From Allacma fusca (taxonomy: Eukaryota > Arthropoda > Collembola > Symphypleona > Sminthuridae): a stretch of DNA of 64,000 nt. The stretch covers positions 65,895,001 through 65,959,000 of the forward strand of contig OX359247.1 in NCBI GenBank assembly GCA_947179485.1, read 5' to 3'. Position numbers and translations under genes: made by a program. The notes beneath the pieces are model-generated. The model saw nothing but the letters and a program-made list of their open reading frames with translations. It was not told where the DNA came from and did not search any database. This document shows positions 38,299-50,400 of the stretch, in pieces. Position 1 is the stretch's first letter, and each line of letters starts with the position of its first letter.

Positions 38299-40980
38299 CC
38301 AGTTATTCTTGTAACACCGATGTGTCTATTTTCCTCGAAAGAATCTGCTGCGACTAATGGCAAATGTAGAAAAACGCAATCATCCTATACAATCAGAAAT
38401 AATCCATATTTGCCTTCTGTAAAGCCGTGCTTCGATGTAATTGGAAGCTGACATGCACCTGCCGTATGGTAATTATCAGTAAATATATATTGCGTATGTA
38501 CTACGTATGTACATGCAATTATATAATACCAGAAATGAAGTGCTATTTTGTAAATAAATTTAACATCACTGCCAAGTTCCATTTAAATGATGCCATTCGT
38601 ATATGCAACTTCGGTTTCGACAATATGGGCTTGTATTTAATCCCGGAAAGTATTTTAAAAAATGTGCAATCCATAAAAATTGTTTATGAGAGCTATCGAC
38701 AATATTTATGTTTAATCATTTATTGTTTATGCATTTATATTTCTTGTAATTATTATTATTATCTTTATTCAGTTACGTGTCAAAGAGTGTAATAATAACT
38801 AACTATAACTTGAGTGTATAGTGTACGTAAAGTAATACGAACTTCGCAGCTTTATTTAGTATTAATTATTGTATTAATGATTGCGAAAGCAAATCTCAGT
38901 CAAAATGAGAATTAATAATAATCAGGAACTATTTTAGTTAAATTATTTTGAACTGACTCATGTACTTATAATACTATGACTATAATGATTACGAGTACAC
39001 TGGTTTTAGTGTAATCAGATCACTTCTTAATTCGCAAGATTAGAGTGATCATAAGCAGTATGACATTGTATCGCTTGATTTAATTTTGGAAATAGTCTAA
39101 CCATTCTATTCATTTTAACTTTATAATCAGTATTGAGTGACCGTGCCCATTGTAAATTAAGTTGACAGCTCAATTTTAATAGATATATAAGGTGAAAGTA
39201 AAAAACTTACTGTTCAAACTCTCCAATGTTTGTATTATGTGTGCAAAAAATGCTGTGTTGTGGCTGTATTTGAAATCAATAATACGACCTTAGAATTGCA
39301 TTTATGTACGTATACATTAGAGTAAGTGCTGACGTGCAATGTTTTATTGTTTAGCTAGAGTTATCAAGATCAGAGCACTGGTAGACAATATAAAGTACTT
39401 CGTTAAGAAAAATAATGTATTAACCTGTTGATAAAGTTGAGAATAAAATACTTCAATAGATGCTAAATGTTTATTCTAGATGCTAGATGTCTTATTATAC
39501 TATAAAAGTTTATTGAAGCAATAGTAGTTCTAAAATGAAGTCCTAATTCCAGTAATGTCAAAAAGAACCGAAGATCCATATTCAAATATCGTTGGTATAC
39601 AAGATGACACTACTTCCTTGCGCGCGTATCGCGCACAGTGGCGTCAGCGCTCAGCGTTGGTCACACTTCCCTCCGTCTCCACCCCAAGAGCTTCGAACCC
39701 AGCTTATGTCTTTCCGGGGTAGTGCTTGTCATGGGTCCCGGTTCCACCCGGGTGTTTGGGTACGGGTGTGATGTGTGTTCAACGTTTTCAAGCCTATAGT
39801 TTCTTTTCTGGTGCAGGACACCAGATATATTCCTGGTTCACAAGGTCTGGTTTGAACTACACAAACTCGTTTGGTGCACCAGGACAAAAAACCGACACTA
39901 TACTAGTGTACCAAACACTCACTGTACCAGGTATTTACTTGGTATCAATTAAGGTTAAACACGTACTGGTACTACTGGTGATGGAAATTCTCGTAAGGTG
40001 AACCAAGCAGACATGACCAGCCTTCGAAGGATATCCTTCAAAGAAGGCGTAATTGAAGGCGGCTCACCGAATTTTCAGCCCTACGAAGGAATATGGAAAT
40101 TATGGAAGGTGTCTGAATTTTTTTTCCAAAGGTTGTTGGAACCAAAATTACACTACCAAAGAATAAGCATACATGACATGCGGGAACCTCACGCGGGTTG
40201 CTTTTATTTTGACATTAGGTTACCCTAGCGGATCAAACTGACATAAATCCTTGTGGCCGCAAACTGCAAGTCTATTTAAGCGTTCATTAGATTGTTCTAT
40301 TTTGCTTCGACTGTTTATCCGCTGACCGTATAAAAATTTCCATTCAATTAAAAATGCTACTTGAAATTTGCCATCTAAAGTCATCTACAGGCAAGTTTAA
40401 ATACTAAAATTTTTCGTCAAATACGACTAATATTACTACTTAAGGTACTCACTACTCAGTCACACAGTAAATTAAACTGTTTTAATATTTCTTATTTTCA
40501 AACTGGTTTTTTTTCTTTCACATTTATTCTGCAATCAGTTCTCAGTTAGTTAGATTCAGGGATGGATTTACGGGGTGGCCCACCCTGTAAATCCATCAGC
40601 TACTAGGTGACCAGCTCGGCTTAGGTAGCCAAATTACTTAGTCCCGAGATTACTGTTTGGGTTTGAAATGAAATATACTGGAATGTTGTATATTAGTCAC
40701 TGTGTACTTCACATTGGTTGGATATTTTTTTAACTTTATTTTCGGTTTAAAAAATTCTTTTGTTTATTCAAATATTGAGGTTTCCCTCATTGCTAGTAGG
40801 ATTTTTTAAGCGAACTGTTTATTAAAGCAATTAGATTCGTATACTGTAGAAGCATTTTGGTGTACAACGAGTAGTTAAAATCCGGTTTATAATAGCTTAA
40901 TCAAATATCCAAACGCGATACTAACGCGATGTTAATATAGTTTAGCCTACATGCCTGTATCCCGATACAGGAAGTTTTGG
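38299..40980. other. intergenic / 3' flank with transposon ends
   Basis: No gene was recognised. A hAT-like terminus TAGTGCTTGTCATGGGTCC lies at 39720, matching the one near 1222 in inverted form, and is followed by GGTGCACCAGG/TACCAGG words to about 39960 and GAAGG words to about 40110. No matching right end or target duplication was found. Confidence 0.5.
40559..40600. repeat. minimal palindrome of MITE ends
   Basis: CAGGGATGGATTTACGGGGT runs straight into its own complement, ending CCCTGTAAATCCATC. The arms match the termini of the 36434 and 60959 elements, as if almost the whole interior of one such element had been deleted. Confidence 0.7.
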
Positions 40981-43900
40981 TTAAAAGGAAATTTTATATT
41001 GCTTAAGCACACTACTCCATGACACGACATTTGTCCAAAAGGGGAATTTTTCCACAAATTCCTTAAAATTCCACTGGTAAGCGTCGTGCATGAAATGTCC
41101 TACAAACATTACATCCATTAGATCATTGCTCTCGGATGCTGGTTCTCCAGATTCTGTTGAGACTTCTTCAAGAATTATGGAGAGACTAAAATCCCTGGCT
41201 TGATATTGATATCCCTTCCCCAAGTATATGAAATACATGGGTCGTCCCAAAAATTTCATGTCTCCCATACTTTGAGAAGGAGTATTTAAGGACCAGCTCT
41301 TAACTTCTAAGTTGGTTGTAGGACTGAATATAATTGTGCTTTGAGTAGGACCTTGAAAGGTTAAAGTTAAGTTTCTAAGCCCTAAACCAATAGCCTCATT
41401 TTTCTGTATCTTCATCTTCACTTGATCTTTAAGCGAGTATGGCAGGCCATAGGACTTTGGGACCCATGGGGTTTTTCTGCAACATTTCAAGTTACGCCTT
41501 AGAACAGATTTCCGAAAGTAAGGATATTGTTTAAACTCAGCACAAATTTTAAATTAGTTACTTAATGGATTTTCCAACAGGCCGAAAGAATTGTTGGTTG
41601 CAATACAAATCCATGCATGAATCTTCGTTAGCTTCTAATTCAATGTAATCTCGGATTTGTGGGAGAGTTTTGGCGATTTCCGGGAAGTATTCCCTCGTAT
41701 TGGGATCCATTGGCCAGAACCAGTAACCAGCGTCTGTTCTGTTCTCAGTCATATCCGAATTGTACCAAGTCCTATCAGTGTCCTATAATATTCGAAAATA
41801 ATTTAAGACAAAACCATCTATTTATTTTTTCCACCATACATTCCAAAAAATGCAAAGACTTTTTTATTTGTAGGAGCCAACCAGAATTTGAATTCTCATC
41901 GGCGTTTTCTCTTGATATGGAATATTCCCAATAAATCCAGTGGCAATCATTGGGTTTATTAGGAATATGGAGAGTAGTAAGCCAGAAAGCAAGTAGATTT
42001 TTTTCAAGCCTACAAAGTACGTTCCGATACCATGGAAGGTCAAAACAGACGTAATTGCTGCAATCAATACGCCCAAGAAAACATTTGGATCAGTTTCTGT
42101 CCCAGACCGACCCATTATCGGAACGAATACATCAATTAGAGTTATAGTCAGATATGAGGTGAAGAGGAAAGGAATCAGTTCACTGATGATTAATGTAGAC
42201 GCTACTTCCGCGACGGGGAACTTCCTTTTTGATTCTGTGTAAATCCCAAGTTTGAAAAGTTGTATATTCTGTACAGGTTTTCGAGTTACTGAACATGGGC
42301 ATGTCTGCTTAATTAACATCAACCTGCTTTACTTACTTTTGAGTATTAGACGCCTTGGAAACCAAGCAAGAATAGCAAACACTAGGATTAGTGATAAAAT
42401 GTATACAGATCGTGTCAAATACGAAAATACAAACAGTAAAATTCCAATAGTAAATTTTCCAGCAAGCCAACTTTTCTCCTGAGATCCTTTCCAAAAAAAA
42501 GAGTAGACCAAAGACTGCGCAAAAATTCCAGGAACTCCGAAAAGCACTATAGTCATAAACGGGTAGGAATAGAAGGGTTTGTAAAATCCAAGCCAATTTA
42601 GGAACGCTCCAGCAAAAGCACCGGCACCAACCCCAGTACCCCAGGCTACAGCGGTCGATACAAGTAGCATTGTAACGGTTAAAATAGTCTTGATTCTCAA
42701 GGGTCCAACTGTGGAAATATTAGAAGCCAAGTTTCAGAAGTGGTACAAAGGGACGTTTTTTATTCACAGAGTTGCCAAATACTATTTCTAACCTTCGATG
42801 ACTGTTAGGATCGTAAAAATCGTTGCAACGACAAAATTTGAGATGATACCAGTGGTTTCGTTATAGCAAACCATGAAAATTCCAAACACATCGAAGAAAA
42901 CCATATTTGTTCCGGACTTTTCAATTTTTACATCCTCAAAGTTTAGGTTGCCCAAGTACTCCACAAGAGCTAAAGCATTGTCTCCCACATTTTGAATGCT
43001 TCCGGGGGGAATCTCATTTACTTTGTCCCATTTAGTATGGTACACCCATCCATTTTTTATAAACGCCATATCTAGTCCAGGAATACCACTGAAGTCTCTG
43101 AAGATTCTAAAATCTGTATCTGATGGAATTAAGCCTATTTGAAATGCTTCTTCTGCTATTACTGTACCGTAAGGGTGCTTCACGGCTTTTGCGTATGCAT
43201 CAGCTATCCAAGAGTTACCTTGACAATCAAAATGTCTTTATTGTATTTAAATTGACTGGACTGAATTTTAATACGATCTTACGTATCTTTCGTTCAATAA
43301 AAAAACGAACTTCTGCATATCGTTTTAAAAGGGTCAACAAAATCTTTCAAATAATGCCCGTCCATACTATTAATTATTACTGCGTCATATTTGCAAATTT
43401 ATTAAATTGGTCAAACGTGTAATTGCAAATGGTCGTTTTCTTCGGGATATACGTTTACATATATTTACGTTTTACTTACCAGGTCCAGTCTGAAATAATA
43501 TCTCTCTTCCTCCAGCCCCAGCACCCTCTAAATTAATAAAACATTTTAAATTCCTGGACCATGCATGACCACTACCGTCACCCTTTACAAACCCGTGGGC
43601 TCCTTGCAATCCTAGTTCCTCATCACCGTTGAATAGGAAAACAATGGTATTTGGTAGAATATCCTTTTCATCACTATTTTTATAAATCACTTGAATTATC
43701 TCCAACATGGTAACACAACTTATCATGTTATCTGATGCACCAGGTGACCCTGGCTTAGTATCAAAATGACAGTTCACCAGAATGGAATAATTCGTCCGAA
43801 GGCTATCATTTTTTGGTTCTAATTTCGCTACCACATTCGCAATTCACATGTAAACAGAAGTATGTTGCCCATCGTCATCTTCCATCTCAAATGATCCCGA

Positions 43901-46537
43901 GGGTCTTTGCTCGTCAATATCTAAAACGTAATTTCCATCTGTGGAGTCTCTTACTGACATCAATAGGTTCACTATATTTTGTACCGTAATAACATCTGTA
44001 GTTTTGCTTCCTGAAATTCGGGGGCCAACTGCTGTTAGAGCCTCTAGATTTTTTCGGGCCCTTTCCTCACTGAATCTAAAAAATTGGTTTTCACGTCCAA
44101 AATTATTCCTTTTTATATTGGTTCTGTTACTCTTTGTCAAGTATGGATATAATTCCATTGGCACAGGTCGGATTTTTGTAAATCTCCCTGCAAGATATGT
44201 TTTGATTTTCCCTGCTGAATCTGACGTCCCTGTTGGGGATTTCAAAAACGCTTACTTAAAAGCAGGTCAAATGATTTTAAAATCTTTGTCGGCAAACATT
44301 TTTTCCTACAAGAAGGCTACGTTTTAAAACATTCCTGCTAAACTAGGTTAACAAATTCCAAAACCCCTGTTTACAAAACGTTTTACACAAAGTTCAATAA
44401 TTTTTAAAATCCCTGCTAAAAACAGGTCAATTGATTTGAAAATCCCTGATCAACAAAAACAATTCCCGTATTTTGAAATATTCGGTCTGAATTTTTCCCC
44501 TGCCAGGCCTTTTCTTCCCTAGAAAAAATCTTCCCTCAAAAACCCGACCCTTGCCCACCGGAAATATTTCGAATATAATCGAAATTTTATTACGGGTATA
44601 ATCCCGCCGAACGGTATGTAATAATTACAAGAATTATTCTTATTAATTCTTTAAAGAATTTAAATTCCGGAGTTGTCCCTAATCTAGGCTAATGGGGAGA
44701 AAACGTTTAAATTAAACGATTAAGTTTTCCGAGTTACCATGTCATGGGACATTTTTTCAAAATATTACGGTATTTCCTGTACTGCACTAGTTAGCAAGTC
44801 AATTCTCTCAACATTGTAAGACAGCAAAAGAGACGACCTCTATGCCGCAGCGTGGGCCCGTAAAGTGTGTATAATATATAGAACAGTAGTACGAATAAAA
44901 AAACAAATTTTACAGTTGGCGTCAGTATGACCGCTTTTCGGGCCCACGCTGCAGCATAGAGGTCGTCTCTACATTACGACAACGTTGACAGAACTGACAT
45001 GCTAACTAGTGCAGTACATGAAAGACCCTAATATTTTTTAAAAATGTCAGTATAAATTGAGTTTACTAGCTAATTTTTTATTTCAATAATAATTGGTCTA
45101 AAAATTGGGTACGTTTGGTACACACAGACATAGATGACAAATCTGAAAGAATTTCAGTGCAGAAACGTACACTTTCGGAGATAAAAGGGAACAAGTACTT
45201 ACACTTTCACAACTGTTAATTATATTGGTAAACTACAGTATGGACATTCGCTTCGTTTCGCAAGCGCTACCACTCACCCCCGTTCAGCGAGTCTCACTTC
45301 TGCTGTTTTTAGGGTGGTGTCAGCCCCCTAGAAAAATAGACATGTCCGTACGTCAGTACGTCCGTGTGTACTTCCGCTCGATAACTCAAAAACTACTGGT
45401 CCGATTTCAATGAAATTTTTTATGGATATTATTTGTTTCAAAAGTAAGGCTGAGTTCGTAGTTGGTTCAAATCGGCCGAAAAACTTTTGAAAAAAAAATT
45501 AATGAAATTTTAGACTACAAGTCAAATGACAGTTATCTCTAAAACTACTTAACCGATTTCAACGAAATTTTTTGTGAATATTGCTTATGTAAATCGGAAT
45601 GGTTATTCCTTATGTGGTTGAGTTCGCCACGATAGTTTTTTGAAAAAAAAAAATTAAAATTTTGAAAAAAGCTCAAAAATTCTACTTTGACGGCGGTGGC
45701 TGACGCCACCCTACTCGAAGACTCAAATTATCGCGTAGCGATGATTTCTGTATACGAGAAGTACTTAAACTATCCTTCAAGTAAGGGGCCTTGATATAAT
45801 TAAATCCAGTTTACCGGCGAACAGTTTTGGTTAGGTTACGTTTTCAATTTTACGGAACACAAACTGTACACAACTCACAACACACTCACAACTGTACTTG
45901 TTAATGCTTTATTTACTGATTAAGATACTTCCAACTTCCAAGTACTAATTATTTTTCTATGATAAGCAAATAAAGCTTCCAGTGTAAATTATATAAGCCA
46001 TTTAGTTCTTTGTCAGAATTGTGACCTTTGATCCCTCATATCTCCGAAAGAAAACGTGTCTGCACTAAAATTCTTTCAGTTTCGTGATATACACACTGAA
46101 CTTACCCAGTATAGAACAATTTTTATTAAAATCTAGTTAGTTTAACTACTTAAATTGAAACTAGCTAGCTCAATTTGTTCCTTATTTCGTAGCTCCCTCT
46201 CTGATTGAAAATTGGCACATGCTTATTGTTAGCTAGATTCACAATTTTAATTTAGCTTGAAGCTTATTTACTTTCGAGTGGTATTGAAGACACCAACAGC
46301 GCTAGAAGGTTCCGGAAGTGCAGAGTCCATGAGTTTTACGAAAATGAGCGACAAGGCAAGAAGAACTATAATTAAAATATTTGCTACAGCTTGAGTCCCG
46401 ACCTGGCAGTCTTTCTTCCAACTAGTTTCATCTTCAGAATCTGAATCTCCAATAATCATCCGTGTTTCTGGCTGCCCCGTTGGGTATACATCAGTTTGGT
46501 AATTCCCACGATGGCGACCCCGCAGACGTAACTTCAT
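40981..46537 (-). CDS. ERMP1: ERMP1-like endoplasmic reticulum metallopeptidase (M28), copy A, with an in-frame TGA
   Basis: Exons (minus): 46537-46272, 44075-43480, 43218-42793, 42708-42337, 42234-41882, 41782-41562, 41476-40981. They join in phase to 910 codons including the stop, close to human ERMP1 (about 904). Exon 1 gives a cytosolic N-terminus and one membrane span. Exons 2-3 hold the M28 zinc-peptidase domain with NCHFDTKPGSPGASDN, GDEE, FINLEGAG and YHTKWD, so all expected metal ligands and the catalytic Glu are present. Exons 4-5 encode the multi-span membrane region, and exons 6-7 a lumenal C-terminal domain. Codon 166 (43846-43844) is TGA where copy B reads Gly, between TSVY and IANVVAKLEP, ahead of the first zinc His. 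The rest of the frame and all splice sites look intact. This could be an early pseudogene, a null allele or a sequencing error. A tandem paralogue lies about 0.9 kb away. Confidence 0.88.
44164..44560. mobile_element. ATCCCTG-word element, copy 2
   Basis: It begins CACAGGTCGGATTTTTG and ends, inverted, CAAGGGTCGGGTTTTTG. The interior is degenerate AAAATCCCTGCTAAAA units. The flanks TCCATTGG and CCCACCGG agree at five of eight positions, so this is a probable decayed target duplication. It lies in intron 1 of ERMP1 copy A; a related array is at 22765-23060. Confidence 0.6.
44760..45038. repeat. foldback MITE in ERMP1-A intron 1
   Basis: Inverted arms of about 105 bp. The left contains CTGTACTGCACTAGTTAGCA and GAGACGACCTCTATGCCGCA; the right carries the complements (TGCAGCATAGAGGTCGTCTC, TGCTAACTAGTGCAGTACAT). 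The loop is about 70 bp of AT-rich sequence. Confidence 0.85.
45080..46110. repeat. large inverted-repeat element containing a nested TIR element (45311-45712)
   Basis: The left arm at 45120-45195 (CTGAAAGAATTTCAGTGCAG, TTTCGGAGATA) is inverted at 46030-46105 (CTGCACTAAAATTCTTTCAG). Between them, 45311-45712 has its own ends, AGGGTGGTGTCAGCC and, inverted, AGGGTGGCGTCAGCC, around CAACCGATTTC-type repeats. The outer arms resemble 36609-37125; the inner unit resembles 24590-25010. All lie in intron 1 of ERMP1 copy A. Confidence 0.7.
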
Positions 46538-47481
46538 TATAAGTTAAGTAATTATAAAAACTTTTAACTTTTGTTACAAACTCAAGTTCGAATTCCTCTA
46601 TCTGTGTCCCATTCACCGAAACTGTTACACAAGTGCAGAGGCTCTGATCTGAAAATGAATGGTACTTCAACGGTTATCCGCAGGTACGTCAAATACTATT
46701 CAGTCTAACGTAATGCATGTACGATTGTTCATTTGTTCATCCGTTGATAAGATTAAGATTTGATTCCTCTGGAATTCAAAATGTAGAGATAAGTGGAAAT
46801 GTTCTGGTCTCATAACTAATTACATGCATGTGCATACTATTATGTTTATTTATAGGTTTGCACGTTCTAAACAGGGATCTGTTTAAACCAAGAGTACTAG
46901 ACAGTCTAGTTCCCTAAAGCTTTGACGTATAATTACTGTGTGGGATTTTAGTAGTTATTATTGTATAGTGTCACATACGCATGTACATATATGGAAATGT
47001 ATGTATTTTTACATTTTTATTATAGACTTGTATTACATTAGACTTATTGTATTTTTTTATCGACACAAGTCGAAGGATGAATTGACACTGAAGAATAAAA
47101 ATAACTAGTTGACAATGAAAGTTATACTTACAATTAGTGCACAAAAGCAATATTACAAAGTAATGATAAAATATGAATCAGCTAATGGAAACAAACTTAT
47201 TGTAGACTTGAGCACAAAGAACAAAAACTTATATGTGTGTACATAATTACAATTAGATCTCACTTTTCCAACACCATTCATAGATTAATCGGCAACGGGC
47301 CCGACGTTTGGCCTGAGCAACATTATCTTACATCCCACCCCACTAGTTGGTTAAATTGTCTAGTAAAGTAAAACTAAATCTAATATACAATTATTTATTT
47401 TAAAGCATTCAATATTTATTGCCTAGCACAATTGATGACATCCGCTTTCAACCTTAGTTTAGTATGTACATATTTACAATT
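46538..47481. other. spacer between the two ERMP1 copies
   Basis: About 0.9 kb of AT-rich DNA that should hold the promoter of copy A and the 3' end of copy B. No motif was identified with confidence. Confidence 0.5.
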
Positions 47482-50400
47482 CTATACAGTTATTGAGTAT
47501 TGTTTGACTACACTTGACCAAGTCATTAGGTTGGTCCAAGACGGGAATTGATCAAGGAATTCCTGAAACGTTTGCTCATGTTCTTGTGTAATTGTACGAT
47601 GCATAAAATGACCAATATACATTATGTCCAACAAAATCTGATCAGTACTGTTAGTGCGAATTTTAGTCTTAAGTTCGAGAGATAAGCTAAAAGACGGCGT
47701 GTAGTATCCCTTGCCTAAGTACAAGAAATACACTGGACGATCATTGAATGAAATGTAATTAAGAATTTTAGGCGGGGATTCTAAAGACCAGTTAATTAGT
47801 TCAAAGTTCGATCCAGGACTAAGAACGAGTGTATTCTGAGCTGGTCCTGTAAATGTAAAAGTCGCATTAACAGATTGTTTTTCTTTCTGTATACGAACGT
47901 CTCGAATCTGTACCGAATCCTTGATGAAAGTTGGAAGTCGTTTTGCCTTCGGGAGCCACGGAGTTTTTCTGTTATTTTATCATGGTATTTATCAATTTTA
48001 TAAAAACCATAAGAAAAGATTGATTCTTAAAAAAACGAAAACTACTCAAATTACTTCAAGGATTTGCCCGAGGGCCAAACCAGCGGTTGACTACAGAAAA
48101 GGTCCGAACAGGTATTCAAATTTGCTTCAATTTCAACAATTTCTGATAATTCTGGAACTGTTTTCGCAAATTCAGGAAGATAAAACGACGTATCAGGATC
48201 TACAGGATGAAACCAGTAACCTGCGTCAGATCTGTTTATTGATCTGTCTGAATTGTACCAAGTACGGTCAGTATTCTAAAATCAATAGGATTCTCACGGT
48301 AACAAAATGTTCAAAAATAAGGTGAATATCAAGAAAAATTCATAAAAATTACATAACTCACGACAATCCGAAGCCTCATCGGAGTTTTGGTCTGGTATGG
48401 AACTTTCCCAACAAAACCCACCACGATAATAGGATTTAGCACGAAGAAGCTAAATAGCAGTGCGATTATCAAATGTATTTTCTTCAGAGAAACAAGATAT
48501 GTACTCAAGCCGTTAAGTGCTAATACAGCAACGCAGGCAGCCATCAATATCCCAATGGCAATGTTTGGGTTCAAAGCAGGTCCAGATCTTCCTGTGATTG
48601 GTATCAGGAAATCCGACTGAATCAGTGGCAAGGAAATCAGCAAAGGGATCAGCTCACCAATCAGAATGTCGAATAACAGCATAAAGATCTTGCTGCAAGA
48701 GTTGTTATATCCTGAAAAAATGTACACTACAGTAATTAACTTTCCTCAAATCATCTGCTAGATAGCATCCGAACAAAAATAACGGTTTAGAAATAATTTA
48801 GCATAAAAAATTAACTTACTGGAAAATATAAACCGTCTAGGAATCCAGGCGATGGCAGCGAACAATATTGTAACAAACAGAACATACGATCCGCGTATGA
48901 AGAATGTAAATATTAGAAGTCCTATGGCCATCGTAAATTTACTTGCCAACCAGCTTTTCCTTTGGGATCCATCCCAAGCAAACGAAAATACAAGAGCTTG
49001 AGCGAAAATCGCGGGAAGCCCGAAAAGGACAATCGCCATAAAAGGATATGAGAAGAAGGGTTTGTAATACTCAATTCCATTGAAGAAACATCCAACTAAG
49101 GCCCCTGTAGCAATGCCTGTGCCCCAGGATCCACCAGTCCCTACCTTTTTCAGTCCAAGTCAAAATAAGTCTTAAGTGTCTGATCAGTCAGTCAGTCCTT
49201 AAGTCTGTTTGCCGTTTCCTATGAGTCTCAGTCAGTCACAGTCATTATAAGAGTCACTCGAATAAGTCACAGTCTCAGAGGACAATGCGAAAATTTCAAA
49301 AATACCTATTTTTTTGTAATTTTCTTGTGCTGCATTTCAATACAATTGATGACCTGGAATCTGCTTTTGTAAAATACTACGAAAATCTCCAATATTTACA
49401 ATGTAGATTTTTGTTCCGCTAGATACGTTGTGTACGCTTTATGATTTTCTTGATTCCTGCATTGGTTTAAGCGTTCGTCTCAGTCTCAGTCAGTCCCGAT
49501 GATTCAGAAATAAGTCTAAGTCAGTCAAAGTCTTGAGCTGTAGTTAGATTTATCAGTCACAGTCTCAGTCAGTCATCAGTCAGTCACTCAATGTTGCAAT
49601 CAGTCCTTCAGCATCAGTCTAAGACTGGTCTATCCTGCTGTGCCCCATGCCAGGTTAGACGATACGAGAAGCCAGGCAAGGATTATGAGGTTCTTTCGGG
49701 ACTTCGTCACTTGTACTATAACATAATTCATTTTTAGGGGAAAATCATTGAATCCTACCCATTCTACGAACGACCGTAATAGTAGACTAAAATAATCACA
49801 AACTTGATTTTCATTGATCGCACTACAAATTATTATTGTAACAGAATTCACTAACTTTGGGGGTGACCTAGCGGGTTCGATTGCAAGCTAGATTATCCCC
49901 AGGGTTAGTGAATACTGCCACAATTGTAAGGCGATCAATATATACCAATCCAAACTTTTGATTATTTTAGCACACTATTACGGCCGTTCGTACAACGGGT
50001 GAGCTCCACTGGTATACAATTAAATAGAGACATCAGATGTCATCCTTATGATACTAAGTAAGCCATTTTGCATAACCTTAAAAGCTCCACCTATCCGTAA
50101 ATATAGTCAATCAATATGTCAACTCTCGCTACAGGGAAGCTCAAGGGACCCGCAAATTTGTTCCTTATAAAAAATTAATCCCTTAAATAATAATAATCAT
50201 AGTACTAGACTTATATACTGTGTAAATAGGGAACGAGACTGCAAATCCCAATCCCTTATATCCAGAAATCCCTTACTAGGGTATCCCTTATAGCGAGAGT
50301 TCACACTGTAGTTGGGGACAGGTATCATACCACAGCCAGATTTTAAACGAACAAAGCTAGTAGGCTACAATCATTGTGTGGCAGGAATAAAAATAATATG

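Noticed and set aside
40954-40971. Short perfect palindrome CCTGTATCCCGATACAGG downstream of ERMP1-A as a terminator
   Set aside because: Hairpin terminators are not expected for animal protein genes; it may be chance.
43844-43846. TGA in ERMP1-A as selenocysteine or programmed readthrough
   Set aside because: The aligned position in copy B is Gly, the family has no selenocysteine there, and no supporting element was seen.
49150-49630. AGTCAGTC arrays as a CRISPR-like or satellite locus
   Set aside because: No uniform repeats with unique spacers; inverted ends and an exact 8-bp duplication identify a transposon.
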